Part shown: piece after piece, positions 1 through 6,020 of the stretch
Layout: each line of letters begins with the position of its first letter
Position numbering within the stretch: position 1 is the stretch's first letter
NCBI GenBank assembly: GCA_012719115.1
Contig: JAAYAZ010000143.1
Span: 1-6,147 of the forward strand
Length of the DNA: 6,147 nt
DNA from: Dehalococcoidales bacterium
GTDB taxonomy: Bacteria > Chloroflexota > Dehalococcoidia > Dehalococcoidales > UBA5627
Direction: 5' to 3'
The notes under the pieces: generated by a model
The model's database searches: none
Seen by the model: the letters and a program-made list of their open reading frames with translations, nothing else
What the model was told of the DNA's origin: nothing
Translations under genes and position numbers: made by a program

Positions 1-911
1 ACAAACCATACAACATCAAGTGTTATATAATGAACGTCCATTATAACGCCCAGAGAAGCAAAGAAAATTGATGCAAATATAATCTGTAAATGCTCCGCTC
101 CTTCCCTGAATACCACCCCCCTGCTCAATCTAACCTCAGAAAAAGAGGCGCCCGCTAAAAATGAGCCCACTATAGCCGATAAACCGACCCATTCCGCTAC
201 CAGCGCATATAAAAAGGCGGTCATAATTGCAAAGATAAAAATGGATTCCGGATATTTATTGCAAAGAGAAGTATCGTCAAGCTTCACCATCAATTTAGCA
301 AAAACCAACTTACCCACCAGTATACCGATACCTATAAAGGCGATTGCAATGCCAGCCGTAATCAGAATCGAGACCGGCGAAATTTCCCCGGAAACAACTC
401 CTTCAGCCATCGATAAGAACAGTAGAGCCAGAACATCATCCACCACAGCGACCGCGATAATAGCCTTGGCAGCTTCGGTCTGCAGTTTCCCCATTTCACG
501 CAAGATATTTGCCGTTATTGCAATACTGGTTGCCGCAAGAGCAACACCGATAAACACTGCCGCTTTAAAATCAAACCCGAACAACTCAGCGGTGAAGAAG
601 CCACCTAAAACCGGTATCACAACACCGCATAAAGCGATAACCAGATAGCGTACTTTGGCAATTTCTTTTATACTGAATTCCAAGCCGATTGTGAAAAGCA
701 GTACTACTGCTCCGAGGTGTGCAAGGGAAGAAACAAAATCGGTATATGTTACTAAACCCAGTAAACTGGGGCCTACCAAAATACCTGCCAGTATTATTCC
801 CACAACAGCAGACTGATTGATTCTATGGGCAATCATATAACCTGCCAGAGCTACAAACAACAACAGGCTCATCTGAAAATCTGTGCTTGCCAGGATTCCT
901 TCACCAAACAA
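1..911 (-). CDS. Na+(K+)/H+ antiporter, CPA2 family (partial, N-terminal 303 codons)
   Basis: Partial gene; it reads from 911 down through the left edge with no stop, giving 303 residues plus two bases. It encodes a very hydrophobic inner-membrane protein of the Na_H_Exchanger (CPA2) fold, which exchanges Na+ or K+ for protons. Visible family marks are GILVGP in TM2 (residues 43-48), LLFTIGLEF (71-79), the ATSIAIT stretch of the unwound TM4 (127-133), AVVDDVLALL (155-164) with the paired aspartates D158-D159, and VGSFLAGASFSE (248-259). The Asp-Asp pair is typical of electrogenic NapA/GerN-like members rather than KefB/KefC, whose motif differs. The start is TTG at 911-909, with AAAGGAGG about 10 bases upstream; the first ATG in frame (872) has no comparable site and would cut off the start of the first helix. 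The gene follows modC by 268 bases on the same strand but has its own predicted promoter, so it is probably a separate unit. The C-terminal part, including any TrkA/RCK domain, is outside the window. The ion specificity is unknown. Confidence 0.88.
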   Translation of the reverse strand, partial: MFGEGILASTDFQMSLLLFVALAGYMIAHRINQSAVVGIILAGILVGPSLLGLVTYTDFVSSLAHLGAVVLLFTIGLEFSIKEIAKVRYLVIALCGVVIPVLGGFFTAELFGFDFKAAVFIGVALAATSIAITANILREMGKLQTEAAKAIIAVAVVDDVLALLFLSMAEGVVSGEISPVSILITAGIAIAFIGIGILVGKLVFAKLMVKLDDTSLCNKYPESIFIFAIMTAFLYALVAEWVGLSAIVGSFLAGASFSEVRLSRGVVFREGAEHLQIIFASIFFASLGVIMDVHYITLDVVWF

Positions 912-921
912 TGGTTTTACT

Positions 922-929
922 CCTCCTTT
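922..929 (-). promoter_or_regulatory. Shine-Dalgarno deciding the antiporter TTG start
   Basis: On the minus strand this reads AAAGGAGG, a near-perfect anti-16S match, with 10 bases between it and the TTG at 911-909. No ATG or GTG in the antiporter frame lies at a suitable distance, so the site argues for a non-canonical TTG start. Confidence 0.7.
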
Positions 930-1008
930 TCACCGCCGGTTAAGACTAAGCATTTATACTTTCAATTACTCGATAACTGTTTGGGTTATGATTTTTGAAC
1001 AATAAATA

Positions 1009-1044
1009 GCGGTTATTAGTAAAATGATTTTTACATAAAACCGC
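1009..1044. repeat. Two-part hairpin in the antiporter leader
   Basis: GCGGTT (1009-1014) pairs with AACCGC (1039-1044), and inside it GTAAAA (1019-1024) pairs with TTTTAC (1029-1034) around a four-base TGAT loop. The two helices are separated by a mostly unpaired 4x4 internal loop. In the minus direction it lies between the predicted antiporter promoter and its start codon. It is followed by TATTTATTGTT rather than a run of U, so it is a poor intrinsic terminator. It could be a leader regulatory hairpin or a weak terminator for read-through from modC. Confidence 0.45.
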
Positions 1045-1086
1045 ATCTATCATTCTTTTTATGTATAACGTAATAATATAGCTAAA

Positions 1087-1116
1087 ATAATATCTTTAGT
1101 ATGACTTACCTGTCAA
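1087..1116 (-). promoter_or_regulatory. Predicted sigma-70 promoter of the antiporter gene
   Basis: On the minus strand a perfect -35 TTGACA (1116-1111) is followed after 18 bases by TATTAT (1092-1087), five of six matches to the -10 consensus. Transcription would start near 1080 and give a leader of about 170 bases before the TTG start at 911. The remainder of the 912-1179 gap is AT-rich with no ORF I can support. I see no good U-tailed terminator for the mod operon in it. Confidence 0.5.
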
Positions 1117-1179
1117 ATGAACGCAAGCACACAGCATTGAATGGGATTTAAGCATGAAAGAGGAGTTTTTAAACATTGA

Positions 1180-2259
1180 TTATTCCGCCATAATAACCAG
1201 TAACTCGGGATGCAGATGAAGATAACAATCGCTGTCTTCAGGTAAAGGACCGGCAGATGATTTAGAAATAACAGCCTCCAGGTATCTTTTTTCCGATGTA
1301 TCCGATTTGATGCGCAGCCTGTAATTGCTGCTGGCGATTCCTTCCATTTTATGACTGACTGCAGCAGCCAATGTGTTTTCCCCCGGCTTGTCTGTCAGCG
1401 ATATATATTCAGGACGTATCCCCAGAATTATCTCCTGATTCAAGAAATAATTGGCTGCTCTGTCACTGACTACTCTAAGGCTTTCTCCCCACGAAGGAAC
1501 ATCTACGGTAATATTTTTCCCGTCTATGCCGGTAATAACCCCTTCGATTAGATTCCTCATACCGGTCATTTTAGCCACATCGCGGTTAACCGGATGAGAA
1601 AAGACATTTTCCTTGGTATCATGCTGAATAATGGCACCTGAATGATAAACCGCCACATTCGAACCAAGTTTATAACCTTCGTTAAGGTCGTGGGTTACAA
1701 AGAGAATACTGCCTCCGAATACATTCTGTAAGTCCATCAGTTCCAGTTCCAAACGTTCTTTAAGCACCGGGTCGAGTGCCGAAAACGGCTCATCCAGCAG
1801 AAGTACATCCGGTTCAGGCGCAAGGGCACGCGCTATAGCTACTCTCTGCTGCTGCCCGGCAGAAAGCTGGCGCGGAAAACGGCCCTCCAGCCCATCGATA
1901 TTCATATTTTCCAGAAGCTGTTTAATTTTCGCTCTAATTTCATCTTTAGGTGTATCTTTTAATCCGTAGGCAATATTGTCCCATACATTCAGATGAGGAA
2001 AAAGGGCATAGTGTTGAAAAACAAAACCTACCTTACGTTTCTGCACGGGGAGGTTAATCTTGTTTTTGGAATCGAACAATACCCTGCCGTTAACCTCAAC
2101 ATAGCCCTCATCCGGTTTCATAAGACCGGCAACACTCTGCAGGGTCATTGTTTTTCCCGAGCCGGAAGGTCCCAGGATTGCCAGTATTCCGCTCTCGGCT
2201 GTCAGCCTGACATCCAGGCTAAACCCCGGTAATTCTTTTTTTGCTTCTATCTTTAACAT
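1180..2259 (-). CDS. modC: Molybdate ABC transporter ATP-binding protein ModC
   Basis: Cytoplasmic ATPase (359 aa) that powers molybdate import through ModB; last gene of modABC. The nucleotide-binding domain (about 1-235) is complete: Walker A GPSGSGKT (30-37), Q-loop FQHYALFPHL (Q82), ABC signature LSAGQQQR (132-139), Walker B LLLDEP with the D-loop SALD (153-163), and the switch histidine H190 in VTHD. The signature has Ala in place of the usual second Gly (LSGGQ), a tolerated variation. Residues from about 235 to the end form a TOBE/MOP-like regulatory domain, with EGVITGID and LGIRPEYISL (279-288). In ModC such domains bind oxyanion and can regulate transport, though the second half here is divergent. 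Length matches E. coli ModC (about 350 aa). The ATG at 2259 has AGCAGGA six to seven bases upstream and lies 27 bases after modB, so translation is probably coordinated. ModC is preferred over sugar or sulfate ATPases because of the modA and modB neighbours. Confidence 0.93.
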   Translation of the reverse strand: MLKIEAKKELPGFSLDVRLTAESGILAILGPSGSGKTMTLQSVAGLMKPDEGYVEVNGRVLFDSKNKINLPVQKRKVGFVFQHYALFPHLNVWDNIAYGLKDTPKDEIRAKIKQLLENMNIDGLEGRFPRQLSAGQQQRVAIARALAPEPDVLLLDEPFSALDPVLKERLELELMDLQNVFGGSILFVTHDLNEGYKLGSNVAVYHSGAIIQHDTKENVFSHPVNRDVAKMTGMRNLIEGVITGIDGKNITVDVPSWGESLRVVSDRAANYFLNQEIILGIRPEYISLTDKPGENTLAAAVSHKMEGIASSNYRLRIKSDTSEKRYLEAVISKSSAGPLPEDSDCYLHLHPELLVIMAE

Positions 2260-2286
2260 ATTAATCCTGCTGATATGACCAAAATA

Positions 2287-2970
2287 CTAGCTTACCTTAA
2301 CCGGCTTCATCTTTGCCGCCATCCCCTTCCAGTACGCTATAGCCGCCAGCGAGACAAAGGAAATAGCAAGAACGATGATACACAAAACCATTGCCTTATC
2401 CATATCACCGGCTTGTATGGCAAAATAGATTGCAATAGGAATAGTTTGAGTTTTACCGGCGATATTACCCGCCAGCATCAGTGTGGCGCCGAATTCGCCC
2501 AGTGAACGGGCAAAAGCCAAAACGGTCGCCGCAATAACTCCCGCTTTTGCCAATGGCAGCGTAACTGTCCAGAAGACTCTCCATTCACCGGCGCCCAACG
2601 TACGCGCGGCCGCTTCGATATTGGGTTCCACCTGCTCAAAGGCCCCTTTAGCCGTCATATACATTATGGGGAATGCCATTACGGTAGCTGCAATAACGGT
2701 CGCTTCCCAGGAAAAGACAATTTTTTCTCCAAGTGCCAGGAGTGTTTTTCCGATAGGACCGTTAACACCGAATACCAGTAAAAGAATGTAACCGACCACC
2801 GTCGGCGGCAACACCAACGGCAGTATAAATAATCCGTCAATTAAACTTTTGAACCTTCCCTCATAGCGTGCCATCCAGCGTGCCGCCGCAATGCCCAGAA
2901 AAAAAGTGACTGCGGTGGTTACAGTAACTGTCTTCAGTGATACCAGTAATGGTTCCAGATAATCCGTCAT
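2287..2970 (-). CDS. modB: Molybdate ABC transporter permease ModB
   Basis: Integral membrane channel subunit (227 aa, about the size of E. coli ModB) that takes molybdate from ModA and couples to ModC. About five membrane segments are visible, near residues 8-30, 43-67, 86-105, 140-158 and 192-214. The cytoplasmic EAA coupling loop AARTLGAGEWRVFWTVTLP (121-139) carries the conserved Gly and is followed by the ModB/CysT-type stretch EFGATLMLAGNIAGKTQTIP (159-178), which is close to diagnostic for molybdate permeases. The gene lies 55 bases after modA and 27 before modC on the same strand. The ATG at 2970 has only a weak ribosome site (AGGT about 12 bases upstream), so translation may depend on read-on from modA. 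No truncation or oddity is seen. Confidence 0.93.
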   Translation of the reverse strand: MTDYLEPLLVSLKTVTVTTAVTFFLGIAAARWMARYEGRFKSLIDGLFILPLVLPPTVVGYILLLVFGVNGPIGKTLLALGEKIVFSWEATVIAATVMAFPIMYMTAKGAFEQVEPNIEAAARTLGAGEWRVFWTVTLPLAKAGVIAATVLAFARSLGEFGATLMLAGNIAGKTQTIPIAIYFAIQAGDMDKAMVLCIIVLAISFVSLAAIAYWKGMAAKMKPVKVS

Positions 2971-3025
2971 GATTGTATTTTACCTAATGCTTATTTAACC
3001 TGATATTTTAGTATGAATGTCTGTA

Positions 3026-3811
3026 TTACTCAACTGCCGCACTGAAACCGTATTTTTCAAAAATAGCCATTGCTTCAGAACCGGAAAGGAAAGCCAGGTA
3101 TTCTGATGCGGCATCGACATTTTCGGAAGCTTTAACGATAGCGGCCGGATAAACAATCTTGGAGTTTATTTCATCCGGAGCAGTGGCTACAATCTTAACT
3201 CCGTCTGTTATGGCTGCATCGGTCGAATATACTATGCCTGCATCGACATTGCCGGTTTCGACATAAGCCAGAACATCCCTTACAGTGCTGCCCTGCATCA
3301 ATTTATCTTCCAAATCATCGGTTATTTCCAAAAGTTCGAACAGTTGATAGGCATATGTTCCGGCAGGAACGAAAGAAGGGTCGCCGACAGCGATTAAACT
3401 TATGGCGCCCCCGAGCAAATCCTCAAAACTGTCTATTTCAAGAGTACTGTTCTTATTTACAATCAGCACAATGCTGTTTTTAAGTATATTTATACGTGTA
3501 TCCGACAGTATTAATCCGCCGTTTTCCAGATTATTCATCTGCTTGGCTGCAGCGGAAATGAATACATCACAGGTCGCTCCCTGTTCTATCTGAGTTTGCA
3601 GCGTACCGGAGGCTGCATAATTAGCAACAATGGTGACATTGGGGTTAGCATCCATATAAACTGAGTTTACTTCGTTCAAAGCATCGGTTACACTGGCCGC
3701 CGATGATATATTCAGCGTTATATTACCTTCTTCATTAGCGGTGCATGCTGCCAGCGGCATAATCATCATAATCGCAATTGAAAATGCCATTATTTTTATC
3801 AGTCTCTTCAT
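3026..3811 (-). CDS. modA: Molybdate-binding lipoprotein ModA
   Basis: Extracytoplasmic solute-binding protein (261 aa) that captures molybdate (and usually tungstate) for ModBC. The N-terminus is a lipoprotein signal: KR charges, a hydrophobic core, then lipobox LAAC with the lipidated Cys at residue 23, so it is membrane-anchored. ModA hallmarks follow in order: ISSAASVTDALNEV (35-48) with the first anion-binding Ser, NYAASGTLQTQIEQGA (64-79) with the second Ser, CDVFISA (81-87), GDPSFVPAGTYAYQ (143-156), VETGNVDAGIVYSTDA (184-199) with the anion-contacting Tyr195, and IVYPAAI (219-225). A tungstate-specific TupA or WtpA fits these motifs less well. It is the first gene of modABC. The ATG at 3811 is preceded by GAAGGA with about six bases spacing. 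The leader upstream is some 320 bases long and structured (see the 4022-4132 and 4151-4178 entries), so expression is probably controlled by molybdenum status. Confidence 0.94.
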   Translation of the reverse strand: MKRLIKIMAFSIAIMMIMPLAACTANEEGNITLNISSAASVTDALNEVNSVYMDANPNVTIVANYAASGTLQTQIEQGATCDVFISAAAKQMNNLENGGLILSDTRINILKNSIVLIVNKNSTLEIDSFEDLLGGAISLIAVGDPSFVPAGTYAYQLFELLEITDDLEDKLMQGSTVRDVLAYVETGNVDAGIVYSTDAAITDGVKIVATAPDEINSKIVYPAAIVKASENVDAASEYLAFLSGSEAMAIFEKYGFSAAVE

Positions 3812-3905
3812 AATTATCCTTCACTCCCTTGCCTGTAAAATAGTTGCCTTGCAATAATATTTTATTGATATCCCGATAACTGTATTTATTTACTTCAGCC
3901 CTCCT

Positions 3906-4019
3906 TCACGCAGGCGCACTTCCTGCTGTAAATATTACATGCATCCGGTAAACAAACGAAAGCAGAGAAAAGACAGAGTCTTCGGCCTGGCAAAAAGAAT
4001 TAATACGAAAACAATTCAT
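3906..4019 (-). CDS. Possible 37-aa leader ORF in the modA 5' region, function unknown
   Basis: A small ORF of 37 codons plus TGA, starting with ATG at 4019 and too short for routine gene calling. Its ribosome site is good: AAAAGGAGA directly upstream with about six bases to the ATG. The peptide begins MNCFRINSFCQAEDS, has cysteines at 3 and 10, a hydrophobic middle (FSLLSFVYRMHVIF, 17-30) and ends GSAPA. I recognise no family. Its Shine-Dalgarno is the 3' arm of the helix closing the predicted RNA domain at 4022-4132, so its translation could be switched by that fold. It ends 94 bases before modA, with a 5-bp hairpin (GCAGG/CCTGC, 3910-3926) across its last codons. It may be a leader peptide, the stub of a gene once under riboswitch control, or a chance ORF. 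Only the ribosome site and the position support it. Confidence 0.3.
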   Translation of the reverse strand: MNCFRINSFCQAEDSVFSLLSFVYRMHVIFTAGSAPA

Positions 4020-4021
4020 TT

Positions 4022-4132
4022 TTTCTCCTTTTCCAACGGGAAGCAAAACCGTTTCCGGTAGTGCCGTCTAGATATATCATCTGCCGGCTGTCTGCCCTAG
4101 AGTGCTCCTTAGGCATAACAGCTCCGGAGAAA
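4022..4132 (-). ncRNA. Riboswitch-like structured leader RNA upstream of modA (Moco/Tuco-type candidate)
   Basis: Read on the minus strand, a perfect 7-bp helix TTTCTCC (4132-4126) with GGAGAAA (4028-4022) encloses a 111-nt domain. Inside it, GCTGT (4122-4118) pairs with ACAGC (4091-4087), continuing across an internal loop as GCCU (4114-4111) with GGGC (4097-4094). A second arm has GCCG (4088-4085) with CGGC (4066-4063), competing with the base of the first arm for two bases, and AGAT with ATCT inside. A third arm pairs AACGG (4053-4049) with CCGTT (4039-4035). The predicted transcript start is at about 4133, directly before the first helix, as in many riboswitches. The closing helix buries the Shine-Dalgarno of the 37-aa ORF. 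Molybdenum-cofactor (Moco) and the related Tuco riboswitches are known upstream of molybdate transport operons and have a multi-arm fold of this size. I could not test the match to the Rfam Moco model (RF01055), so the class is inference. Confidence 0.5.
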
Positions 4133-4139
4133 TCACACA

Positions 4140-4169
4140 TTTATATCATAATCGCTATAGTAATGTCAA
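4140..4169 (-). promoter_or_regulatory. Predicted promoter of modABC
   Basis: On the minus strand a perfect -35 TTGACA (4169-4164) and, 18 bases on, a -10 TATAAA (4145-4140, five of six matches). The expected start at about 4133 gives modA a leader of roughly 320 bases. The ModE-like inverted repeat covers the -35 and part of the spacer, a position suited to repression. Confidence 0.6.
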
Positions 4170-4178
4170 TATACCGCA
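4151..4178. promoter_or_regulatory. ModE-like molybdate operator candidate
   Basis: The segment fits the ModE box known from E. coli modA (ATCGCTATATA, six bases, TATATAACGAT): the left half ATCGCTATAGT (4151-4161) matches 9 of 11, the spacer is six bases, and the right half AATATACCGCA (4168-4178) matches 7 of 11. The core is an imperfect palindrome, CGCTATAG with ATATACCG, eight bases apart. It overlaps the -35 of the modA promoter. In Proteobacteria, molybdate-bound ModE represses modABC from such a site. No ModE gene lies in this window, so the regulator is inferred. Confidence 0.5.
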
Positions 4179-4208
4179 TTCCCTTTTTTAGATTTTTATA
4201 TGGGAATG
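4177..4208. repeat. Inverted repeat upstream of the modA promoter
   Basis: CATTCCC (4177-4183) and GGGAATG (4202-4208) are perfect 7-bp inverted arms around an 18-base, almost pure A/T spacer. It abuts the ModE-like box just upstream of the modA -35, between the two divergent promoters. It could bind a second regulator or simply be chance in AT-rich DNA. The rest of the gap towards efp (4209-4312) is AT-rich with nothing I can name. Confidence 0.35.
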
Positions 4209-4312
4209 TTTGATATAGGCATATATTATTTGATAAGCTGATAAAGTATTCGATTGTTATTGGAAACTTTATGCGTCAACAAAGCCGGAATCGTTCTTTT
4301 TTCAAAGCCAAT

Positions 4313-4341
4313 TTTTCAGGCGCTCCAATTACTGCTATAAT
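4313..4341 (+). promoter_or_regulatory. Predicted promoter of efp-epmA
   Basis: A perfect -10 TATAAT (4336-4341) with an upstream TG (TGC, 4333-4335) forming an extended -10, and TTTTCA (4313-4318, four of six matches) 17 bases upstream as -35. Transcription would begin near 4348, giving a leader of about 30 bases before the efp ATG. It points away from the modA promoter and lies about 140 bases from it. Confidence 0.6.
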
Positions 4342-4378
4342 TTAATTTTAAGAAATTAATCACAAGGAATAGAATTAT

Positions 4379-4942
4379 ATGGATGTTGCGGAAATACATA
4401 AAAATACCAAACTGCTGGTCGACGGTATCCCCTGCAGCGTGGATGAAGTTGACTTTACCAAGCCCGGCAAAGGACGAGCAATCTACCGGGTGAAATTAAG
4501 GAACCTGCTGGACGGCACCACCACCGAAAAAACCTTTCATTCAGGAGAAAAAGCAGAGGAAGCCCAAACCACCTACCAGCAGGAGCAGTATCTTTATAAA
4601 GACGGCGACCATTATATATTTATGAATACGGAAACCTTCGAGCAGCTTTTTGTGAGCGAATCACAAATCGGCGATAAAAAGGATTTTCTAAAAGAAGGTA
4701 TTCTGGTCGATATGCTGATGTTCGGTGAAAGACCGATTGATATCACCCTCCCCAACTTTATCGAGTTCGAAGTGCTGGAAAGCGAGGTTGCCATCAAGGC
4801 GCAAACCATTTCTCCCCAACTAAAAGCGGCAACCATAGAAACCGGAGCCGTTATCGGCGTACCCACTTTCATTAATGTGGGGGATATCATTAAAGTAGAC
4901 ACACGCACCGGAACATATGTAGAGCGTATCAACAAGAAGTAG
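4379..4942 (+). CDS. efp: Elongation factor P
   Basis: Translation factor (187 aa, the normal EF-P length) that binds between the P and E sites of stalled ribosomes and speeds peptide-bond formation at polyproline stretches. All three beta-barrel domains are present: an EFP_N KOW-like domain (about 3-60), a central OB domain (about 67-123, with QYLYKDGDHYIFMNTETFEQ) and a C-terminal OB domain (about 130-186). The tip loop reads KPGKGRA, placing the modifiable lysine at K31 (equivalent to E. coli K34). The C-terminal family signature is intact from K149 to G168 (LKAATIETG...VPTFINVG), followed by TRTGTYVER. The ATG at 4379 is preceded by AAGGA about ten bases away; the protein begins MDVAEIHKNTKLLVDG, in line with the family. 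The next gene, epmA, encodes the enzyme that modifies K31. The EF-P-like paralogue YeiP is less likely given the canonical PGKG tip. Confidence 0.95.
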   Translation: MDVAEIHKNTKLLVDGIPCSVDEVDFTKPGKGRAIYRVKLRNLLDGTTTEKTFHSGEKAEEAQTTYQQEQYLYKDGDHYIFMNTETFEQLFVSESQIGDKKDFLKEGILVDMLMFGERPIDITLPNFIEFEVLESEVAIKAQTISPQLKAATIETGAVIGVPTFINVGDIIKVDTRTGTYVERINKK

Positions 4943-4946
4943 CGTA

Positions 4947-5870
4947 ATGGAAGATGAAAAACAGCATCTCCTTCATCTTGAATCCAATTTAAAGACCAGA
5001 GCTTTAATCTACAAGCATATCCGCAAGTTTTTTGACGACAGGGGTTTTCTGGAAGTGGAAACACCTGTGCGCGTTCCGGTAATCGCACCGGAACCCTACA
5101 TTGTTCCTTTCGAGAGTGAAGACTGGTTTCTCTCTACCTCCCCGGAGTTGCATATGAAACGTATGCTGGCTGCCGGTTATAAAAAACTCTTCCAGTTCAG
5201 CCGCTGTTTCCGCAAAGGCGAACAGGGACGCCTTCATAACCCCGAGTTCACAATGCTGGAGTGGTACTGCGCCGACGCCGGTTATATGGTAATAATACAA
5301 CACATCGAAGACCTGGTTTCATATCTTGCAAAAGAATTGGGATTAAGAAGAATTAATTACGGTAATCTGGAGTTCGATATTTCCACACCCTGGTCCAGAA
5401 TTACAGTAAAAGATGCTTACCTCAAACTTGCCGGATGGGACCCCACCACCCAACCCGACCCGCTCAGATTCGATATCGATATGGCGGAAAAAGTTATTCC
5501 CGGGCTTTCCAAAGACCACCCTACCGTGCTTTTAGACTACCCTTCATATGCCGCTGCTCTGGCACGTATTAAGCCGGATAACCCCAATGTTGCCGAGAGA
5601 GCCGAGATATTTTTCAGTCAACTTGAACTGGCAAATGTTTACAGCGAACTGGTTGATGCCGATGAGCAGAAAAGACGCTTCGATGAGGCAATAGAACAAA
5701 TCGAAAATGAGCAGGGAAAGCGCATGCAGATGCCGGATAAATTCCTTGAAGCGATACCCTTTATTCCCGAATGCGGCGGTGTCGCCCTCGGCATAGATCG
5801 GCTGGTTATGTTGTTATGTAATGTCAGCTCTATCGATAAAGTAATGCCCTTTACAGCAGATAACGCGTAA
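4947..5870 (+). CDS. epmA: EF-P (R)-beta-lysine ligase EpmA (GenX/PoxA/YjeA)
   Basis: Class II lysyl-tRNA synthetase paralogue (307 aa; E. coli EpmA 325 aa) that activates beta-lysine with ATP and attaches it to the tip lysine of EF-P. It consists only of the catalytic core; the N-terminal OB anticodon-binding domain of true LysRS is absent, which separates it from lysS. Motif 1 is FLEVETPV (34-41), followed by STSPELHMKR (63-72). Motif 2 is FRKGEQGRLHNPEFTMLEWY (88-107) with its ATP-binding Arg. ELANVYSELVDADEQKRRF (227-245) is the substrate-pocket segment, and motif 3 is GGVALGIDRLVML (277-289). The ATG at 4947 follows the efp stop by four bases with only a weak ribosome site (AAGAAG) inside the end of efp, so translation is probably coupled. 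EpmB, the lysine 2,3-aminomutase that supplies beta-lysine in Enterobacteria, is not in this window. No clear terminator follows. Confidence 0.93.
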   Translation: MEDEKQHLLHLESNLKTRALIYKHIRKFFDDRGFLEVETPVRVPVIAPEPYIVPFESEDWFLSTSPELHMKRMLAAGYKKLFQFSRCFRKGEQGRLHNPEFTMLEWYCADAGYMVIIQHIEDLVSYLAKELGLRRINYGNLEFDISTPWSRITVKDAYLKLAGWDPTTQPDPLRFDIDMAEKVIPGLSKDHPTVLLDYPSYAAALARIKPDNPNVAERAEIFFSQLELANVYSELVDADEQKRRFDEAIEQIENEQGKRMQMPDKFLEAIPFIPECGGVALGIDRLVMLLCNVSSIDKVMPFTADNA

Positions 5871-5889
5871 TTCATAGCATATCTGATAG

Positions 5890-6000
5890 GAAGTCCCGAC
5901 AGGTCGGGAATGAAGGACAGACAGCAAAATTGTCATACCGAGTTCGTGAGGGACGAATGAAGTCCAGATAAATCGGGATTTCGTTCCGGTTTGCCGGAAC
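5890..6000. repeat. Degenerate REP-like hairpin repeat downstream of epmA
   Basis: Non-coding repeat region. Two related 20-base units begin with GAAGTCC and end with TCGGGA (5890-5909 and 5959-5978), 16 of 20 identical and 69 bases apart. Three hairpins lie within: TCCCGAC/GTCGGGA (5894-5909), TTCGT/ACGAA (5943-5957) and GTTCCGG/CCGGAAC around TTTG (5983-6000). None has a U run after it. The TGTCATACCGAG stretch (5931-5942) resembles dispersed GTCATTCCGAG-type repeats common in several phyla. It may act as a weak terminator or mRNA-end stabiliser for efp-epmA. Confidence 0.5.
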
Positions 6001-6020
6001 TCAACATCTTGTGTGGGGTA

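Noticed and set aside
241..648. Plus-strand open frame of 135 codons
   Set aside because: It is antisense to the antiporter, whose minus-strand frame shows clear CPA2 motifs; the plus-strand protein is Ser/Thr/Ala/Ile-rich with no recognisable domain.
1063..1082. Second ModE-like site near the antiporter promoter (TATAACG and TATAGC half-sites)
   Set aside because: The half-sites are in direct rather than inverted orientation with wrong spacing, and AT-rich DNA yields such matches by chance.
2483..2791. Plus-strand open frame of 102 codons inside modB
   Set aside because: Shadow of modB on the opposite strand; no independent support.
4612..5088. Minus-strand open frame of 158 codons across the efp-epmA junction
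   Set aside because: Antisense to two genes with strong family motifs; low complexity and no ribosome site evidence.
5983..6000. GTTCCGG/CCGGAAC hairpin as an intrinsic terminator of efp-epmA
   Set aside because: It is followed by TCAACATCTTG, not a T run, and lies over 100 bases after the stop; better explained as part of the repeat.
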